Part shown: positions 15,167-24,506 of the stretch, one piece after another
Layout: every line of letters starts with the position of its first letter
How positions within the stretch are numbered: position 1 is the first letter of the stretch
Origin: Marinobacterium iners DSM 11526
Lineage (GTDB): Bacteria; Pseudomonadota; Gammaproteobacteria; Pseudomonadales; Balneatricaceae
Assembly (NCBI RefSeq): GCF_900107855.1
Contig: NZ_FNRJ01000016.1
Coordinates: 1-64,000 of the forward strand
DNA: 64,000 nt
Direction: 5' to 3'
The notes under the pieces: generated by a model
What the model was told of the DNA's origin: nothing
The model's input: only the letters and a program-made list of their open reading frames with translations
Database searches by the model: none
Made by a program: the position numbers and the translations under genes

Positions 15167-15631
15167 GTGAGCGTGAACTGGAGCGTGAATGAGGGTCGGA
15201 ATCCTTATGTGGCGGAAGAGTCGGCGGTTGGGTTGGTGTTTCACGCCGCCGAATCAACCGCGGTCGACGATGTGGCAGTGAAGGACGTTGTTGAAGCGGC
15301 ACTTGAGCGGGCGGTGGCGTGTCTCGATGCGAACGTCAAAAACGAGTCACTTTATTTCATGGTAGAGTGGGCGCCTTCATGTTCCGTTTTGCGGCTGGCG
15401 GTTACGGATGCAGGTAAGGTACAGGACTCGCGAGAGGTGGTCGTCTGTCAATTTTCGGCGTTGAATACGGTGCTGCAACAGGCGGAAGATGGGCCGGCAA
15501 GGCTTGAAGCCTTTTCTGACAAGGTCAGCTTCTGGGCCAAGGACTATCTCTCGACCAGTACCAAATTCATGAACTATTCGCTGGTTGCACTGTACGCCAC
15601 GACGGTACGTGCCGAGGCGGTTCTGCTCTAG
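15167..15631 (+). CDS. conserved hypothetical protein
   Basis: A 154-residue soluble protein with no recognised domain. It starts at a GTG with GAGGAGCAA as RBS; the N-terminus is MSVNWSVNEGRNPYVAEESAVGLVFHAAEST. The composition (Val, Ala, Glu rich; alternating strands and helices) is that of the core genome, not of the cassette block. A strong bidirectional terminator follows at 15,651-15,686 and separates it from minE. Confidence 0.65.
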   Translation: MSVNWSVNEGRNPYVAEESAVGLVFHAAESTAVDDVAVKDVVEAALERAVACLDANVKNESLYFMVEWAPSCSVLRLAVTDAGKVQDSREVVVCQFSALNTVLQQAEDGPARLEAFSDKVSFWAKDYLSTSTKFMNYSLVALYATTVRAEAVLL

Positions 15632-15650
15632 ACTGAGACCCTCAACCTTT

Positions 15651-15686
15651 GGTTTAAAAAGCCCGCAGATGCGGGCTTTTTAAACC
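15651..15686. terminator. bidirectional rho-independent terminator
   Basis: Perfect 16-base stem GGTTTAAAAAGCCCGC / GCGGGCTTTTTAAACC with loop AGAT, T-rich on both strands. It serves the 15167-15631 gene and the convergent minCDE operon. Confidence 0.92.
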
Positions 15687-15702
15687 AGGATAGGTGCAGG
15701 CG

Positions 15703-15951
15703 TCAGCTCTTTTCCGGCAGGGTGACGTTCAGCTCCAGGATGGAGCAGTCTTCATCCAGATTGACCTGTACGTCCTGCGGCGATACATCCACATACTTGG
15801 CAATCACGGCCAGAATTTCCTGCTGCATCTGCGGCAAATAGTCAGGCTGGCTGCGCTGTGAGCGTTCGTATGCGACCAGTACCTGCAATCGCTCCTTGGC
15901 AACGCTGGCCGAGGACTGCTTCTTTTGTCGAAAATAACTCAGAATACCCAT
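15703..15951 (-). CDS. minE: cell division topological specificity factor MinE
   Basis: An 82-residue MinE of normal length. The N-terminal membrane-binding and MinD-activating segment ([30 protein letters not shown]) is followed by the topological specificity domain ([16 protein letters not shown], then [19 protein letters not shown]). It stimulates MinD ATPase and drives the pole-to-pole oscillation that keeps the division site at midcell. Its ATG overlaps the minD stop by one base (TGATG), indicating translational coupling. It is the last gene of the operon. Confidence 0.97.
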   Translation of the reverse strand: MGILSYFRQKKQSSASVAKERLQVLVAYERSQRSQPDYLPQMQQEILAVIAKYVDVSPQDVQVNLDEDCSILELNVTLPEKS

Positions 15952-16763
15952 CAGCCCTTCCGTCCAAATACCCGGCTCAGGAAGCCTTTACGCTGTACAT
16001 CGAGGAAGCGGTGCTCCCGATCCTCGCCGAGGAAGCGTGCAATTGCATCGTCATAGGCCTGCCCGGCATCACTGTCGTCGTCCATGATAACCGGAACGCC
16101 CTGGTTGGATGCCTTAAGCACGGCTTCTGATTCTGGAATAACACCCAGCAGCGGGATCGCCAGAATGTCTTTCACGTCTTCAACGCTGAGCATTTCACCC
16201 GCCATAACCCGCCCCGGGTTGTAGCGAGTCAGCAGCAGGTGCTCTTTTACACTGCCACCCTGTTCGGCCTTGCGGGACTTGCTCTGCAGTACACCCAGAA
16301 TACGGTCGGAGTCACGTACCGAGCTGACTTCGGGGTTGGTGACGACAACAGCGGTATCGGCGAAATAGAGTGCTAGTTGGGCACCTTTTTCGATACCGGC
16401 AGGCGAGTCGCAGACGATGTAGTCAAAGGTTTTGGCCAGTTCGTTCAATACCGTTTCCACGCCTTCAACGCTGAGCGCGTCCTTGTCACGGGTTTGTGAA
16501 GCGGGCAGGATGAACAGGTTATCGGTGCGCTTGTCCTTGATCAGAGCCTGATTGAGAGTGGCTTCCTGATTGATCACGTTGACAAAGTCGTAGACCACGC
16601 GGCGCTCGCATCCCATGATCAGGTCGAGGTTGCGAAGACCCACGTCAAAGTCGATCAGAACGGTTTTGAATCCGCGCAGGGCAAGGCCGGTACCGATAGC
16701 GGCACTGCTGGTGGTCTTGCCAACGCCTCCCTTGCCTGAGGTGACTACGATGATTTCAGCCAT
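15951..16763 (-). CDS. minD: septum site-determining protein MinD
   Basis: A 270-residue ParA/MinD ATPase, the same length as the E. coli protein. Deviant Walker A KGGVGKTT is at residues 10-17, [24 protein letters not shown] follows, and the amphipathic C-terminal membrane helix ([11 protein letters not shown]) is at the end. It binds the membrane as an ATP dimer, recruits MinC and is released by MinE. I chose the start [13 protein letters not shown] at 16,763; a longer frame (16,790) adds nine non-conserved residues. It lies 33 bases after minC. Confidence 0.97.
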   Translation of the reverse strand: MAEIIVVTSGKGGVGKTTSSAAIGTGLALRGFKTVLIDFDVGLRNLDLIMGCERRVVYDFVNVINQEATLNQALIKDKRTDNLFILPASQTRDKDALSVEGVETVLNELAKTFDYIVCDSPAGIEKGAQLALYFADTAVVVTNPEVSSVRDSDRILGVLQSKSRKAEQGGSVKEHLLLTRYNPGRVMAGEMLSVEDVKDILAIPLLGVIPESEAVLKASNQGVPVIMDDDSDAGQAYDDAIARFLGEDREHRFLDVQRKGFLSRVFGRKG

Positions 16764-16796
16764 GCGTGTGTGTCCGTGTAAATGGATCAATGTTAA

Positions 16797-17552
16797 TTAA
16801 AGTGCGACTGTATCCAGTCGTGAACCGCTGAGCAATGCCTGAGCAGGTTTCTGCCAATGTTCGGTTTGCAGATCTTCGCTGGTCTTGAAATAGCCGGCGA
16901 TGGAGATCAGTTCGGCCTCAAGGCTCTGGCAGAAAATGCGTGCATCTTCGTCACCACTGACCCCCGCCATGGCTCGACCCCGAAGCGGGCCGTAGACATG
17001 AATATGGCCATCCGCCATCACCTCGGCACCGGCACCCACCGATGAAAGAATCACCAGATCACTGCCACGGGCATAGATCTGCTGGCCGGAACGTACCGGA
17101 GTGGTCACGATTTTGGCGGCGCGGGCCGGAGCAGGTTCTGGTGCCGTTTCAGCTTCTGCAGCGGGCTGTCTGGGCGATGGTTCAGTGGCTGGCTCCGGTG
17201 CCGGCTCGGCCACCCGGCGCTGCTGGCTGAAGTCGGCCATTTGCAGCTGTGCACAGAGTTCGGTGGCGCTGCCCGGTTCGGCCTTGATTCCCACCGGCAT
17301 GAGTGTCTGTTCGCGGCACAGCTCAATCAATGCCTGTACCTCAGCGGCACTGGGCAGCTGTGGCAGCTGCTGAAGATTCAGCACTACCGGCATACCGTTG
17401 AACAGCATCGGGACGCGTGCAGCGTGAGCTGCCAGCTGGGGAGCCAGCAGAGCCGGGTCTGATTCAAGCAGGATCAGTTCGTTCAGGGCCGCACGGGTAC
17501 TCTTGAATTGGAAACCGGTGCCGGCGGTAGATTTGGATTCAGCCTGGGCCAT
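16797..17552 (-). CDS. minC: septum site-determining protein MinC
   Basis: A 251-residue FtsZ assembly inhibitor. The N-terminal domain ([27 protein letters not shown], about residues 14-105) is followed by a Pro/Ala/Glu-rich linker (about 115-148) and the beta-helix C-terminal domain ([50 protein letters not shown]) that dimerises and binds MinD. First gene of minCDE. It is divergent from the glutaredoxin-like gene; the 177-base gap must contain both promoters. Confidence 0.96.
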   Translation of the reverse strand: MAQAESKSTAGTGFQFKSTRAALNELILLESDPALLAPQLAAHAARVPMLFNGMPVVLNLQQLPQLPSAAEVQALIELCREQTLMPVGIKAEPGSATELCAQLQMADFSQQRRVAEPAPEPATEPSPRQPAAEAETAPEPAPARAAKIVTTPVRSGQQIYARGSDLVILSSVGAGAEVMADGHIHVYGPLRGRAMAGVSGDEDARIFCQSLEAELISIAGYFKTSEDLQTEHWQKPAQALLSGSRLDTVAL

Positions 17553-17729
17553 AGTCTGTAACGCTTCACTTTCGCTGGTTGCGCTGGGGTGTCAATGTGG
17601 TGTCAAAGGCGCTAACAATACCATGGAGCGCGGGGTGGCTGACAGGGGGGCAAATGGCGACGGCGGTTTTTTGATCTCGGTCAATGGTGTAATATGCGCC
17701 ATCACTTCTAAACAGGAATCGATGTCACG

Positions 17730-18101
17730 ATGAAAGCCGTCCGCTGGATTCTGGGCCTGATTGTCATGGCTCTGCATTTTCTGACTTTGCCACGTCGTGG
17801 CAAGCGCACCCCGCAGCACCAGCAGCAGGTTGAAGAAGCGCTGCGCAGCCATTCTCTGTATCAGCTGCCAACCTGCCCGTTTTGCGTCAAGGTGCGCCGT
17901 GCCATGCGTCGCCTGAACCTGCCGATCGAACTGCGTGACGTACGTGCCGACGGTCGTCACCGCCAGGACTTGATCAATGGCGGCGGTAAAATGAAAGTGC
18001 CTTGCCTGCGCATTGATCATGAAGATGGCCACAGTGAATGGATGTACGAGTCTGACGAAATTGTCTCTTACCTGCAGCGTCGTTTTCCGCTGGAGCCCTG
18101 A
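17730..18101 (+). CDS. membrane-anchored glutaredoxin-like protein
   Basis: A 123-residue protein with an N-terminal hydrophobic segment (about residues 6-20) and a glutaredoxin/GST-N thioredoxin fold. The redox motif CPFC is at residues 49-52, cis-Pro is in MKVPCLRI, and the C-terminal helix (YESDEIVSYLQRRF) is of the GST-N type. It probably reduces disulfides or glutathione adducts at the inner membrane, with the active site most likely cytoplasmic. ATG with no strong RBS. A terminator hairpin covers its stop codon. Confidence 0.87.
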   Translation: MKAVRWILGLIVMALHFLTLPRRGKRTPQHQQQVEEALRSHSLYQLPTCPFCVKVRRAMRRLNLPIELRDVRADGRHRQDLINGGGKMKVPCLRIDHEDGHSEWMYESDEIVSYLQRRFPLEP

Positions 18102-18117
18102 ATTCTCAGGGCTTTTC
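18094..18117 (+). terminator. rho-independent terminator overlapping a stop codon
   Basis: AGCCCTGA (18094-18101) pairs perfectly with TCAGGGCT (18106-18113), with loop ATTC and a short TTTT. The stem contains the TGA stop of the glutaredoxin-like gene. Confidence 0.8.
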
Positions 18118-18203
18118 AATAAAGTTATAAAAAACTTATTTTTTATCCCATCGAATCTGACTATAGTTGTGGGCAGAGATAGGCCTGATTGAGGAGCCCC
18201 GCG

Positions 18204-19607
18204 ATGGATTACCTGCCGCTGTTTTTTGACCTGCGCGAGCGTGATGTGCTGCTGATTGGCGGTGGCGATGTGGCCTTGCGCAAGGCGCGCCTTCTGGTAC
18301 GCGCCGGAGCCCGCATTACGTTGGTGTCGCACCGTGTTCTGCCAGAGCTGGAATCGTTGCTGGAGCTCAATCGTGGGCTGGTGATTATCGGCGAATATCA
18401 TCCTGAGCTGCTGGACGGTAAGGTGCTGGTGCTGGCAGCTACCGATGATGATCAGCTTAATGAACGTGTGCATTACGATGCTGTAGCTCAGAACGTGCCG
18501 GTCAACGTTGTCGACAGTCCTGCGCTCTGCACCTTCGTGTTTCCGGCCATCGTTGACCGTTCACCCATCGTGATCGGCATCAGCTCCGGTGGTCAATCGC
18601 CCGTGCTGGCACGGCTGCTGCGCGCCAAGCTGGAAACCTGGATACCTAACGGCTACAGCCGTCTGGGTCAGCTGGTAGGGCGTTTTCGTGACAAGGTGAA
18701 GGCACGCTTTGGCAGTGTAAATGAACGCCGAGTCTTTTGGGAATCGGTGCTGCAGGGGCAGGTGGCAGAGCGGGTATTTGCCGGTCAGGATAGCGCTGCC
18801 GAAGCATTGCTTGAACAGCAGATCGAGCAGGGGAATGCTCAGCACCAGGTAGGAGAAGTGTATCTGGTGGGAGCCGGCCCCGGCGATCCTGAGTTGCTGA
18901 CTTTCAAGGCGTTGCGGCTGATGCAGCAGGCGGATGTGGTGCTGTATGACCGTTTGGTCTCGCCTGACGTCCTGGACTTGTGTCGCCGTGATGCCGACCT
19001 GGTATTTGTCGGCAAGCAGCGGGACAACCATGCCGTGCCGCAGGAGGGGATCAATCAGCTGCTGATCGATCATGCCCGAGCAGGCAAGCGGGTGGTGCGT
19101 CTGAAAGGCGGAGATCCGTTCATTTTCGGTCGCGGTGGTGAAGAGCTGGAGCGGTTGAAACAGGAGGGCATTCCCTTTCAGGTAGTGCCCGGCATTACCG
19201 CCGCCAGCGCTTGTTCAACCTATGCCGGTATTCCGCTGACCCATCGTGACTATGCTCAGTCGGTCAAGTTCGTCACCGGCCAGCTGAAAAATCGCACCTC
19301 TGAGCTGGATTTTGCCGAACTGGTGCATCCCAATCAAACCATCGTGTTCTATATGGGGCTGCATACGCTTGATAAGCTGTGCGATGGCCTGGTCCGCCAT
19401 GGCAAGTCTGTTGATACACCGGTTGCGATTGTGTCCAGAGGCACAGCGCAGGACCAGCGTGTTCTTACCGGAACGCTGAACACCATTGTGTCACAGCAGG
19501 CTGAGGCGCAGCTGCCGGCACCCTCGTTGGTGATAGTTGGCGAAGTGGTGGCATTACAGCCGCAGCTGTCCTGGTTTGGTGCGGCGGAAGCCGAGAACCG
19601 CATTTGA
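18204..19607 (+). CDS. cysG: siroheme synthase CysG
   Basis: A 467-residue trifunctional enzyme. The N-terminal half (about residues 1-200) is precorrin-2 dehydrogenase/sirohydrochlorin ferrochelatase ([18 protein letters not shown]-binding loop). The C-terminal half (about 215-455) is uroporphyrinogen-III methyltransferase ([57 protein letters not shown]). It makes siroheme for sulfite and nitrite reductases. I chose the ATG at 18,204 behind GAGGAG; a TTG at 18,189 is the alternative. A hairpin (19,593-19,616) spans the stop codon, between it and the convergent nhaD. Confidence 0.96.
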   Translation: MDYLPLFFDLRERDVLLIGGGDVALRKARLLVRAGARITLVSHRVLPELESLLELNRGLVIIGEYHPELLDGKVLVLAATDDDQLNERVHYDAVAQNVPVNVVDSPALCTFVFPAIVDRSPIVIGISSGGQSPVLARLLRAKLETWIPNGYSRLGQLVGRFRDKVKARFGSVNERRVFWESVLQGQVAERVFAGQDSAAEALLEQQIEQGNAQHQVGEVYLVGAGPGDPELLTFKALRLMQQADVVLYDRLVSPDVLDLCRRDADLVFVGKQRDNHAVPQEGINQLLIDHARAGKRVVRLKGGDPFIFGRGGEELERLKQEGIPFQVVPGITAASACSTYAGIPLTHRDYAQSVKFVTGQLKNRTSELDFAELVHPNQTIVFYMGLHTLDKLCDGLVRHGKSVDTPVAIVSRGTAQDQRVLTGTLNTIVSQQAEAQLPAPSLVIVGEVVALQPQLSWFGAAEAENRI

Positions 19608-19616
19608 GCGGTTCTC
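19593..19616. terminator. stem-loop between convergent cysG and nhaD
   Basis: Perfect 9-base stem GAGAACCGC / GCGGTTCTC around the cysG stop codon, without a T-run on either side. Probably a weak terminator or an mRNA 3'-end stabiliser. Confidence 0.5.
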
Positions 19617-19628
19617 GCCGGACTGACA

Positions 19629-20873
19629 TCAGCTGTGCAGCATCTGACCGACCAGATAGCTGCCAGCAAATCCCACACTGTATGCGATCAGAATCAACCC
19701 CGAATAACGCATGAAGCTGATAAAGGTGATCGCTTCCACCTTGCTCATGGCCACGATTCCGGCTGCCGAGCCGATTACCAGCAATGAGCCGCCCACGCCC
19801 ACCGCGTAGGTCAGCGTCAGCCAGCTAGCGGTACTCATGGCGATTTCAGACTTGAGCAATGCGGCGGTCAGCGGCACGTTGTCCACCAGTGAGGACAGTA
19901 GTCCCATGACGTAGTTGGCCGCTGTAGTCGGCATCACTTCGTACACCCGCACCAGCGAATCCAGCACACCGATCTCTTTCATCATGCCGACCAGCAGCAG
20001 AATGCCGAGGAAGAACAGCAGAGTATCGAACTCGATGACGCGGATGTAGTCGAGCAGACTCTCACGCTCGTCTTCCTCATAGCAGAGGCGACCCACCAGA
20101 AACATGATCGACAGGCCGAACAGGAAGGTCAGCAGCGGTGGTACCCCCGCGATCACGTTGAGGATAATGGTAGAAAAAATGGTGAGCAGAAAGATCATGG
20201 CGATCATCTTGCCCACCCGGTCATCACGGCGTGGAGAGGGGATGATCTCGACTTCGCCCTTAAGCTTGAGTGACAGCAGGGTTGCCAGCAGCAGTACGCT
20301 GGTCAGTGCCGGCAAGCTGAGCCAGAGCAGGTCGTCAATTTCTACCTTGTGCTGCATAAAGATCATCAGCGTGGTGACATCGCCGGTGATCAGGGCAACA
20401 CCGCCCGAGTTGACCGCAAATACCACCAGTACGGCGAAGCGAACAGTTTTCTTTACCTCCATTCGCAGCGACAGTACCAGTGCAATCGAAATCAATGTGG
20501 CGGTGATATTGTCCGACAGGGACGAGAAGAAGAAGGCAAAACCGGCTACCAGAAACATCAGCTTGCGTTCGCTGAGTCGGCGCGGCAACACCTTGTAAAT
20601 CAAGGTTTCGATCAAGCCTTGATGGTTGAGAAAGGCCACAAAGGTCATGGCGGCCATCAGGAACAGCCAGAGGCTGGCGATTTCAAGAATATTTTCATTC
20701 AGCTGCTCCTGCACCATGGCCGCATCGGCACCGTGTTGAGGAAACAGAAACAGTAGTATCCAGGCAAGTGTGCCGAGGAAAAGTGTGGTTTTCGCCTTGT
20801 TGATGTGCACCACATCTTCGAGCACGATCAGCAGGAAGGCGATACCTGCCATCGTGATTAATAGTGTTTGCAT
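19629..20873 (-). CDS. nhaD: Na+/H+ antiporter, NhaD family
   Basis: A 414-residue polytopic inner-membrane protein of the ion-transporter superfamily with about 11-12 helices. NhaD-type landmarks are FFFSSLSDNITATLISIAL, FAVNSGGVALITGDVTTLMI and SSLVDNVPLTAAL, the paired re-entrant regions with the SDN and VDN motifs. It exports Na+ (or Li+) in exchange for H+ and fits a salt-adapted organism. The start MQTLLITMAG at 20,873 precedes the first helix directly. It is divergent from the GIY-YIG gene. Confidence 0.93.
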   Translation of the reverse strand: MQTLLITMAGIAFLLIVLEDVVHINKAKTTLFLGTLAWILLFLFPQHGADAAMVQEQLNENILEIASLWLFLMAAMTFVAFLNHQGLIETLIYKVLPRRLSERKLMFLVAGFAFFFSSLSDNITATLISIALVLSLRMEVKKTVRFAVLVVFAVNSGGVALITGDVTTLMIFMQHKVEIDDLLWLSLPALTSVLLLATLLSLKLKGEVEIIPSPRRDDRVGKMIAMIFLLTIFSTIILNVIAGVPPLLTFLFGLSIMFLVGRLCYEEDERESLLDYIRVIEFDTLLFFLGILLLVGMMKEIGVLDSLVRVYEVMPTTAANYVMGLLSSLVDNVPLTAALLKSEIAMSTASWLTLTYAVGVGGSLLVIGSAAGIVAMSKVEAITFISFMRYSGLILIAYSVGFAGSYLVGQMLHS

Positions 20874-20982
20874 CGGTCTGACCGAGCCCCCAGAATTGTT
20901 AGAAAGCGGAATTCTACGCCTCTGTCCGTTTCGGCAACAGGGGCAATAAGCCGCAGCAGGCGAATTTGGTTCGGAAGTACAG

Positions 20983-21252
20983 GTGCAAGAGAATCAGGAA
21001 AAGGATGGCTGGTGGGTCTATATGCTGCGGTGTGCCGATGGCAGCCTCTATACGGGCGTGACCACAGACCCGCAACGGCGGCTGGCACAACATAATGGCG
21101 AGCGTGCTGGTGGTGCCCGCTATACCCGCTGTCGGCGCCCGGTGGCACTGGTCTGGCAGGAATCGGGGCACGACCGCAGCAGTGCCCACAGACGGGAGGC
21201 GGCACTCAAGCGCCTGCCCCGTAATCGAAAGCTGGCGCTGGTGAATACCTGA
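20983..21252 (+). CDS. GIY-YIG nuclease superfamily protein
   Basis: An 89-residue single-domain protein of the YhbQ/UPF0213 type: WWVYMLRCADGSLYTGVTTDPQRRLAQHN (GIY-YIG written as VYM..YTG), catalytic Arg28-Arg29 region, and a conserved Glu later in the helix (HRREAALKRLPR). YhbQ-like proteins have been linked to DNA repair; the substrate here is unknown. Starts with GTG at 20,983. Its stop touches the convergent purT gene without a gap. Confidence 0.88.
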   Translation: MQENQEKDGWWVYMLRCADGSLYTGVTTDPQRRLAQHNGERAGGARYTRCRRPVALVWQESGHDRSSAHRREAALKRLPRNRKLALVNT

Positions 21253-22434
21253 TCAGAACTCTACACGCACGCTCTGGGCGCAGTTGCGAGCTTTCTCGCG
21301 GGCTTCTTCAACGTTTTCACCGCGGGCCAGTGCAACCCCCATGCGGCGGCGGCCATGAATCTCTGGCTTGCCGAAGAGGCGCAGGTCGGTATCCGGTGCA
21401 GCCAATGCCGCCTGCAGATGGCCGAAACTGGTCTGAGTGGATTCTCCCTGTGGCAGGATGACGGCTGAAGCCGATGGGCCATGCTGGCGGATCACCGGAA
21501 TCGGCAAGCCAAGTATGGCGCGGGCATGCAGCGCAAACTCGGACAGGTCCTGCGAAATCAGTGTCACCATGCCGGTATCATGCGGACGCGGCGAAACTTC
21601 ACTGAACAACACCTCGTCACCGCGGATGAACAGCTCCACCCCGAACAGACCATGTCCACCCAGTGCTCCGGTTACTTGCTCGGCAACCGTCTGTGCGGCT
21701 TTCAGTGCAGAATCTGTCATTACCTGTGGCTGCCAGGATTCGCGATAGTCACCATCCACCTGAATATGGCCAATCGGCTCGCAGAAACTGGTGCCGCCGA
21801 TATGACGTACCGTCAGCAGAGTGATTTCATAATCGAACTCGACAAAGCCTTCCACAATGACACGACCACCGCCAGCGCGACCGCCTTCCTGGGCGTAGTG
21901 CCAGGCGGCCTCGATCTGATCCGTTTCACGCAGGGTGCTCTGGCCCTTGCCGGATGAACTCATGATCGGTTTGACCACGCAGGGCAGACCGATTTCCGTT
22001 ACCGCCTGGCGGAACTCTTCCAGTGTGCCGGCAAATCGATAGGGAGAAGTGGCAAGGCCAAGTTCTTCTGCAGCAAGGCGGCGAATGCCTTCGCGGTTCA
22101 TGGTGAGCTGAGTAGCGCGGGCGGTCGGGATGACAGTGAACCCTTCCTGCTCCAGTTCGGCCAGAGTGTCGGTGGCGATGGCCTCGATTTCGGGCACGAT
22201 CAGGTGAGGCTTTTCCTGCTCGATGACAGCACGGAGAGCAGCGCCGTCCAGCATGGAGATGACATGCGAGCGGTGAGCGACCTGCATCGCGGGCGCGTTG
22301 GCATAACGGTCTACTACAATCACTTCAACCCCGAGGCGCTGCAGTTCGATCACGACTTCCTTGCCCAGTTCACCACCACCGCACATCAATACGCGGGTGG
22401 CAGTGGCGGAAAGAGGGGTCCCCAGAGTGGTCAT
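21253..22434 (-). CDS. purT: formate-dependent phosphoribosylglycinamide formyltransferase PurT
   Basis: A 393-residue ATP-grasp enzyme, the normal length. The N-terminal [30 protein letters not shown] is followed by the ATP-grasp core ([65 protein letters not shown]). It uses formate and ATP to make formyl-GAR in purine synthesis without folate. RBS AGGAGT. Its promoter has a perfect -10 TATAAT on the minus strand (22,465-22,470). The upstream gap to deaD holds a small-RNA candidate reading the other way. Confidence 0.96.
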   Translation of the reverse strand: MTTLGTPLSATATRVLMCGGGELGKEVVIELQRLGVEVIVVDRYANAPAMQVAHRSHVISMLDGAALRAVIEQEKPHLIVPEIEAIATDTLAELEQEGFTVIPTARATQLTMNREGIRRLAAEELGLATSPYRFAGTLEEFRQAVTEIGLPCVVKPIMSSSGKGQSTLRETDQIEAAWHYAQEGGRAGGGRVIVEGFVEFDYEITLLTVRHIGGTSFCEPIGHIQVDGDYRESWQPQVMTDSALKAAQTVAEQVTGALGGHGLFGVELFIRGDEVLFSEVSPRPHDTGMVTLISQDLSEFALHARAILGLPIPVIRQHGPSASAVILPQGESTQTSFGHLQAALAAPDTDLRLFGKPEIHGRRRMGVALARGENVEEAREKARNCAQSVRVEF

Positions 22435-22516
22435 GACATACTCCTGAATGAAAAAGTTTCACGCATTATAGAGCCGGGCAGACTTGTTAGGCCACCGGAT
22501 TGACTATACTGGGAGG

Positions 22517-22632
22517 AAAGTTGGTTGCTGTGTCTCGTTATCACCATGCCCGCTGGGTATGGCCATCAGCCGGAATCTTTTCCGGCCCTGTGAGGCTGCC
22601 TCCGTTGCGGAGGCAGCCTTTCTTTTTCTACA
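22517..22632 (+). ncRNA. candidate small RNA with intrinsic terminator
   Basis: Located on the + strand between two minus-strand genes. There is a promoter-like -10 TATACT (22505-22510) with a weak -35 (cTTGTT, 22483-22488, 16-base spacer). Three consecutive hairpins follow: CCATGCCC/GGGTATGG (22544-22562, one G-U), GCCGGAA/TTCCGGC (22569-22586), and the terminator stem AGGCTGCCTCCG/CGGAGGCAGCCT (22593-22619) with TTTCTTTTT. The T-run is only on the + strand and no + strand gene lies upstream, so the terminator implies an unannotated transcript of about 115 bases. Its start is estimated. It begins close to, and opposite, the purT promoter. Confidence 0.6.
22593..22629 (+). terminator. strong rho-independent terminator without upstream gene
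   Basis: A 12-base perfect stem with TTG loop (22593-22619), then TTTCTTTTT, on the + strand. It ends the proposed small RNA. On the minus strand it has no U-tract, so it is not a normal terminator for deaD. Confidence 0.85.
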
Positions 22633-22637
22633 GGCTA

Positions 22638-24386
22638 TCAGTTGGCGCGAGCGGCGCGGCGTGATGGCTTGTTGCTGTTACTGGTGCCGCTGTTACTGCT
22701 GCGTGAGCGGCGCGGAGCAGATGCATCGGTCCAGGGGCGCAAGTCCAGTTTCTGGCCACACACGCGTGCACGCTTGAGCTTCTGAATTTGCTCACTGCTC
22801 AGGTTGGCTGGCAGGTCGATGCAGCTGAACTCATCAGCGATGTTGATACGACCGATCAGGCGGCTTTCCAGGTTGGCTTCATTGGCAACGGCACCCACAA
22901 TATTGCCCGGCTTGACGCCGTGCAGGTGACCAACGCCGATCCAGTAGCGCTCCATGCCTTCGGCAACAGGATCGTTACGACCCGGTTTGCCTCGGCCACG
23001 TTCAGGGCGTTCGCCACGCTCAGGGCGCTCACGTACTGGCCGGTTGGGATCGGGTTCGTTTTCGTTCATCCACAACGGCTTGTCACTGTGCATCAGCGCC
23101 AGTGTTGCGGCCAGCATCTGCTCGTGAGTCAGTTCGGAATTCTGCTGCAGGGAATCGATCACCGGCTGGTACTGGCTGAGGTCGGCCGATTCGGCGGCGG
23201 CCAGAATCTTCTTCTGCAGACGTTCGGCGCGCAGCGCATTGATCTCCTTGGCGCTCGGCATCTGCAACGTTTCCAGCGGCTGGCGCGTAGTACGCTCCAG
23301 CTGCTTGAGCAGACGCTGCTCGCGCGGTGCAACGAACAGAATGGCATCGCCGTTGCGCCCGGCACGACCGGTACGGCCGATACGGTGGATATAGGATTCG
23401 TTATCGTACGGAATGTCGTAGTTGATAACGTGGCTGATGCGCTCAACGTCCAGGCCACGGGCAACCACGTCAGTAGCTATCACTACATCCAGCTCGCCTT
23501 TTTTCAGCTTGCTGACGATGCGTTCACGCTGAACCTGAGCGATATCGCCGTGCAGTGCAGCCGCCGGGAAACCTGCACGGGTCAGTTCATCCGCCAGGCT
23601 TTCGGTTGAGGTTTTGGTGCGTACGAACACCAGAGCGGCTTCATGCTCATGCATTTCAAGTACGCGGGTCAGGGCCTGAGTCTTGCTCATGCCGCGAACC
23701 GTCCACACGCGCTGGCGAATGGTGCTGGCCGTTGCGGTCTGTGACTGGATTTTGATTACGGCCGGGTTGTTCAGGTAGTTTTCCGCGATGTTGCGGATCG
23801 CTTGCGGCATGGTGGCCGAGAACAACGCGATTTGACGCTGTGCCGGTGTGTGCTGCAGTACCCACTCCACATCGTCGATGAAGCCCATGCGCAGCATTTC
23901 GTCAGCTTCGTCGAGAACCAGTGCCTGCAGCTTGTCCAGCTGCAGCGTGCCGCGACGGATATGGTCCATCACGCGCCCCGGGGTGCCGATGATGATCTGG
24001 GCGCCACGGCGCAGGCCACGGATCTGGGTGTCGTAACCCTGTCCACCGTAGATCGACAGGGTACGCAGCCCTGGCAGATGGTGGGCGTATTTCTCACAGG
24101 CAGTCGCAACCTGCAGAGCCAGCTCACGGGTCGGTGCCAGAATCAGAACCTGAGGGTGAGTGGCGGCTGCGTCAATACGCTGCAGCAGCGGCAATGCAAA
24201 TGCGGCGGTCTTGCCGGTACCGGTCTGAGCCATGCCAAGCAGGTCCCGTCCCTCCAGCAGCGGCGGGATACTCCTGGCCTGAATCGGCGAAGGGGTTTCG
24301 TAGCCAACGTCAGTCAGAGCGTTGAGAATAGGAGCGGACAGTCCCAAATCGCCAAAGCTGGCGGGGCTGGTTTCAGTGTTGGACAT
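22638..24386 (-). CDS. deaD: DEAD-box ATP-dependent RNA helicase DeaD/CsdA
   Basis: A 582-residue cytosolic helicase used in ribosome assembly and cold adaptation. It has the Q motif (PSPIQARSIP), Walker A AQTGTGKT, PTRELA, TPGRVMDH, DEAD (VLDEADEML), SAT, and in the second RecA domain VFVRTKTSTESLAD, ATDVVARGLDV and HRIGRTGRAGR. A basic, Arg-Pro-Glu repeat stretch (PVRERPERGERPERGRGKPGRND) leads to the DbpA-type RNA-binding domain (about residues 480-555) and a Ser/Asn/Arg-rich tail. No terminator with a U-tract is seen on its own strand before purT. Confidence 0.96.
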   Translation of the reverse strand: MSNTETSPASFGDLGLSAPILNALTDVGYETPSPIQARSIPPLLEGRDLLGMAQTGTGKTAAFALPLLQRIDAAATHPQVLILAPTRELALQVATACEKYAHHLPGLRTLSIYGGQGYDTQIRGLRRGAQIIIGTPGRVMDHIRRGTLQLDKLQALVLDEADEMLRMGFIDDVEWVLQHTPAQRQIALFSATMPQAIRNIAENYLNNPAVIKIQSQTATASTIRQRVWTVRGMSKTQALTRVLEMHEHEAALVFVRTKTSTESLADELTRAGFPAAALHGDIAQVQRERIVSKLKKGELDVVIATDVVARGLDVERISHVINYDIPYDNESYIHRIGRTGRAGRNGDAILFVAPREQRLLKQLERTTRQPLETLQMPSAKEINALRAERLQKKILAAAESADLSQYQPVIDSLQQNSELTHEQMLAATLALMHSDKPLWMNENEPDPNRPVRERPERGERPERGRGKPGRNDPVAEGMERYWIGVGHLHGVKPGNIVGAVANEANLESRLIGRINIADEFSCIDLPANLSSEQIQKLKRARVCGQKLDLRPWTDASAPRRSRSSNSGTSNSNKPSRRAARAN

Positions 24387-24506
24387 GCTGTGAGTATTAC
24401 CTGGGTCATAGAAGAGGAGGAAAGCCGCGGGAGTGTGTTGCTCAGGTGCCGCCTTCCTGAAATAAGGTCATAATTGTACGCACTTCGGCGGCAGGAGTCC
24501 ACCGCC

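Noticed and set aside
17592..18473. A 293-codon open frame on the minus strand
   Set aside because: It lies opposite the glutaredoxin-like gene and cysG, is Gln/His-rich as expected of a shadow frame, and has no recognisable domain.
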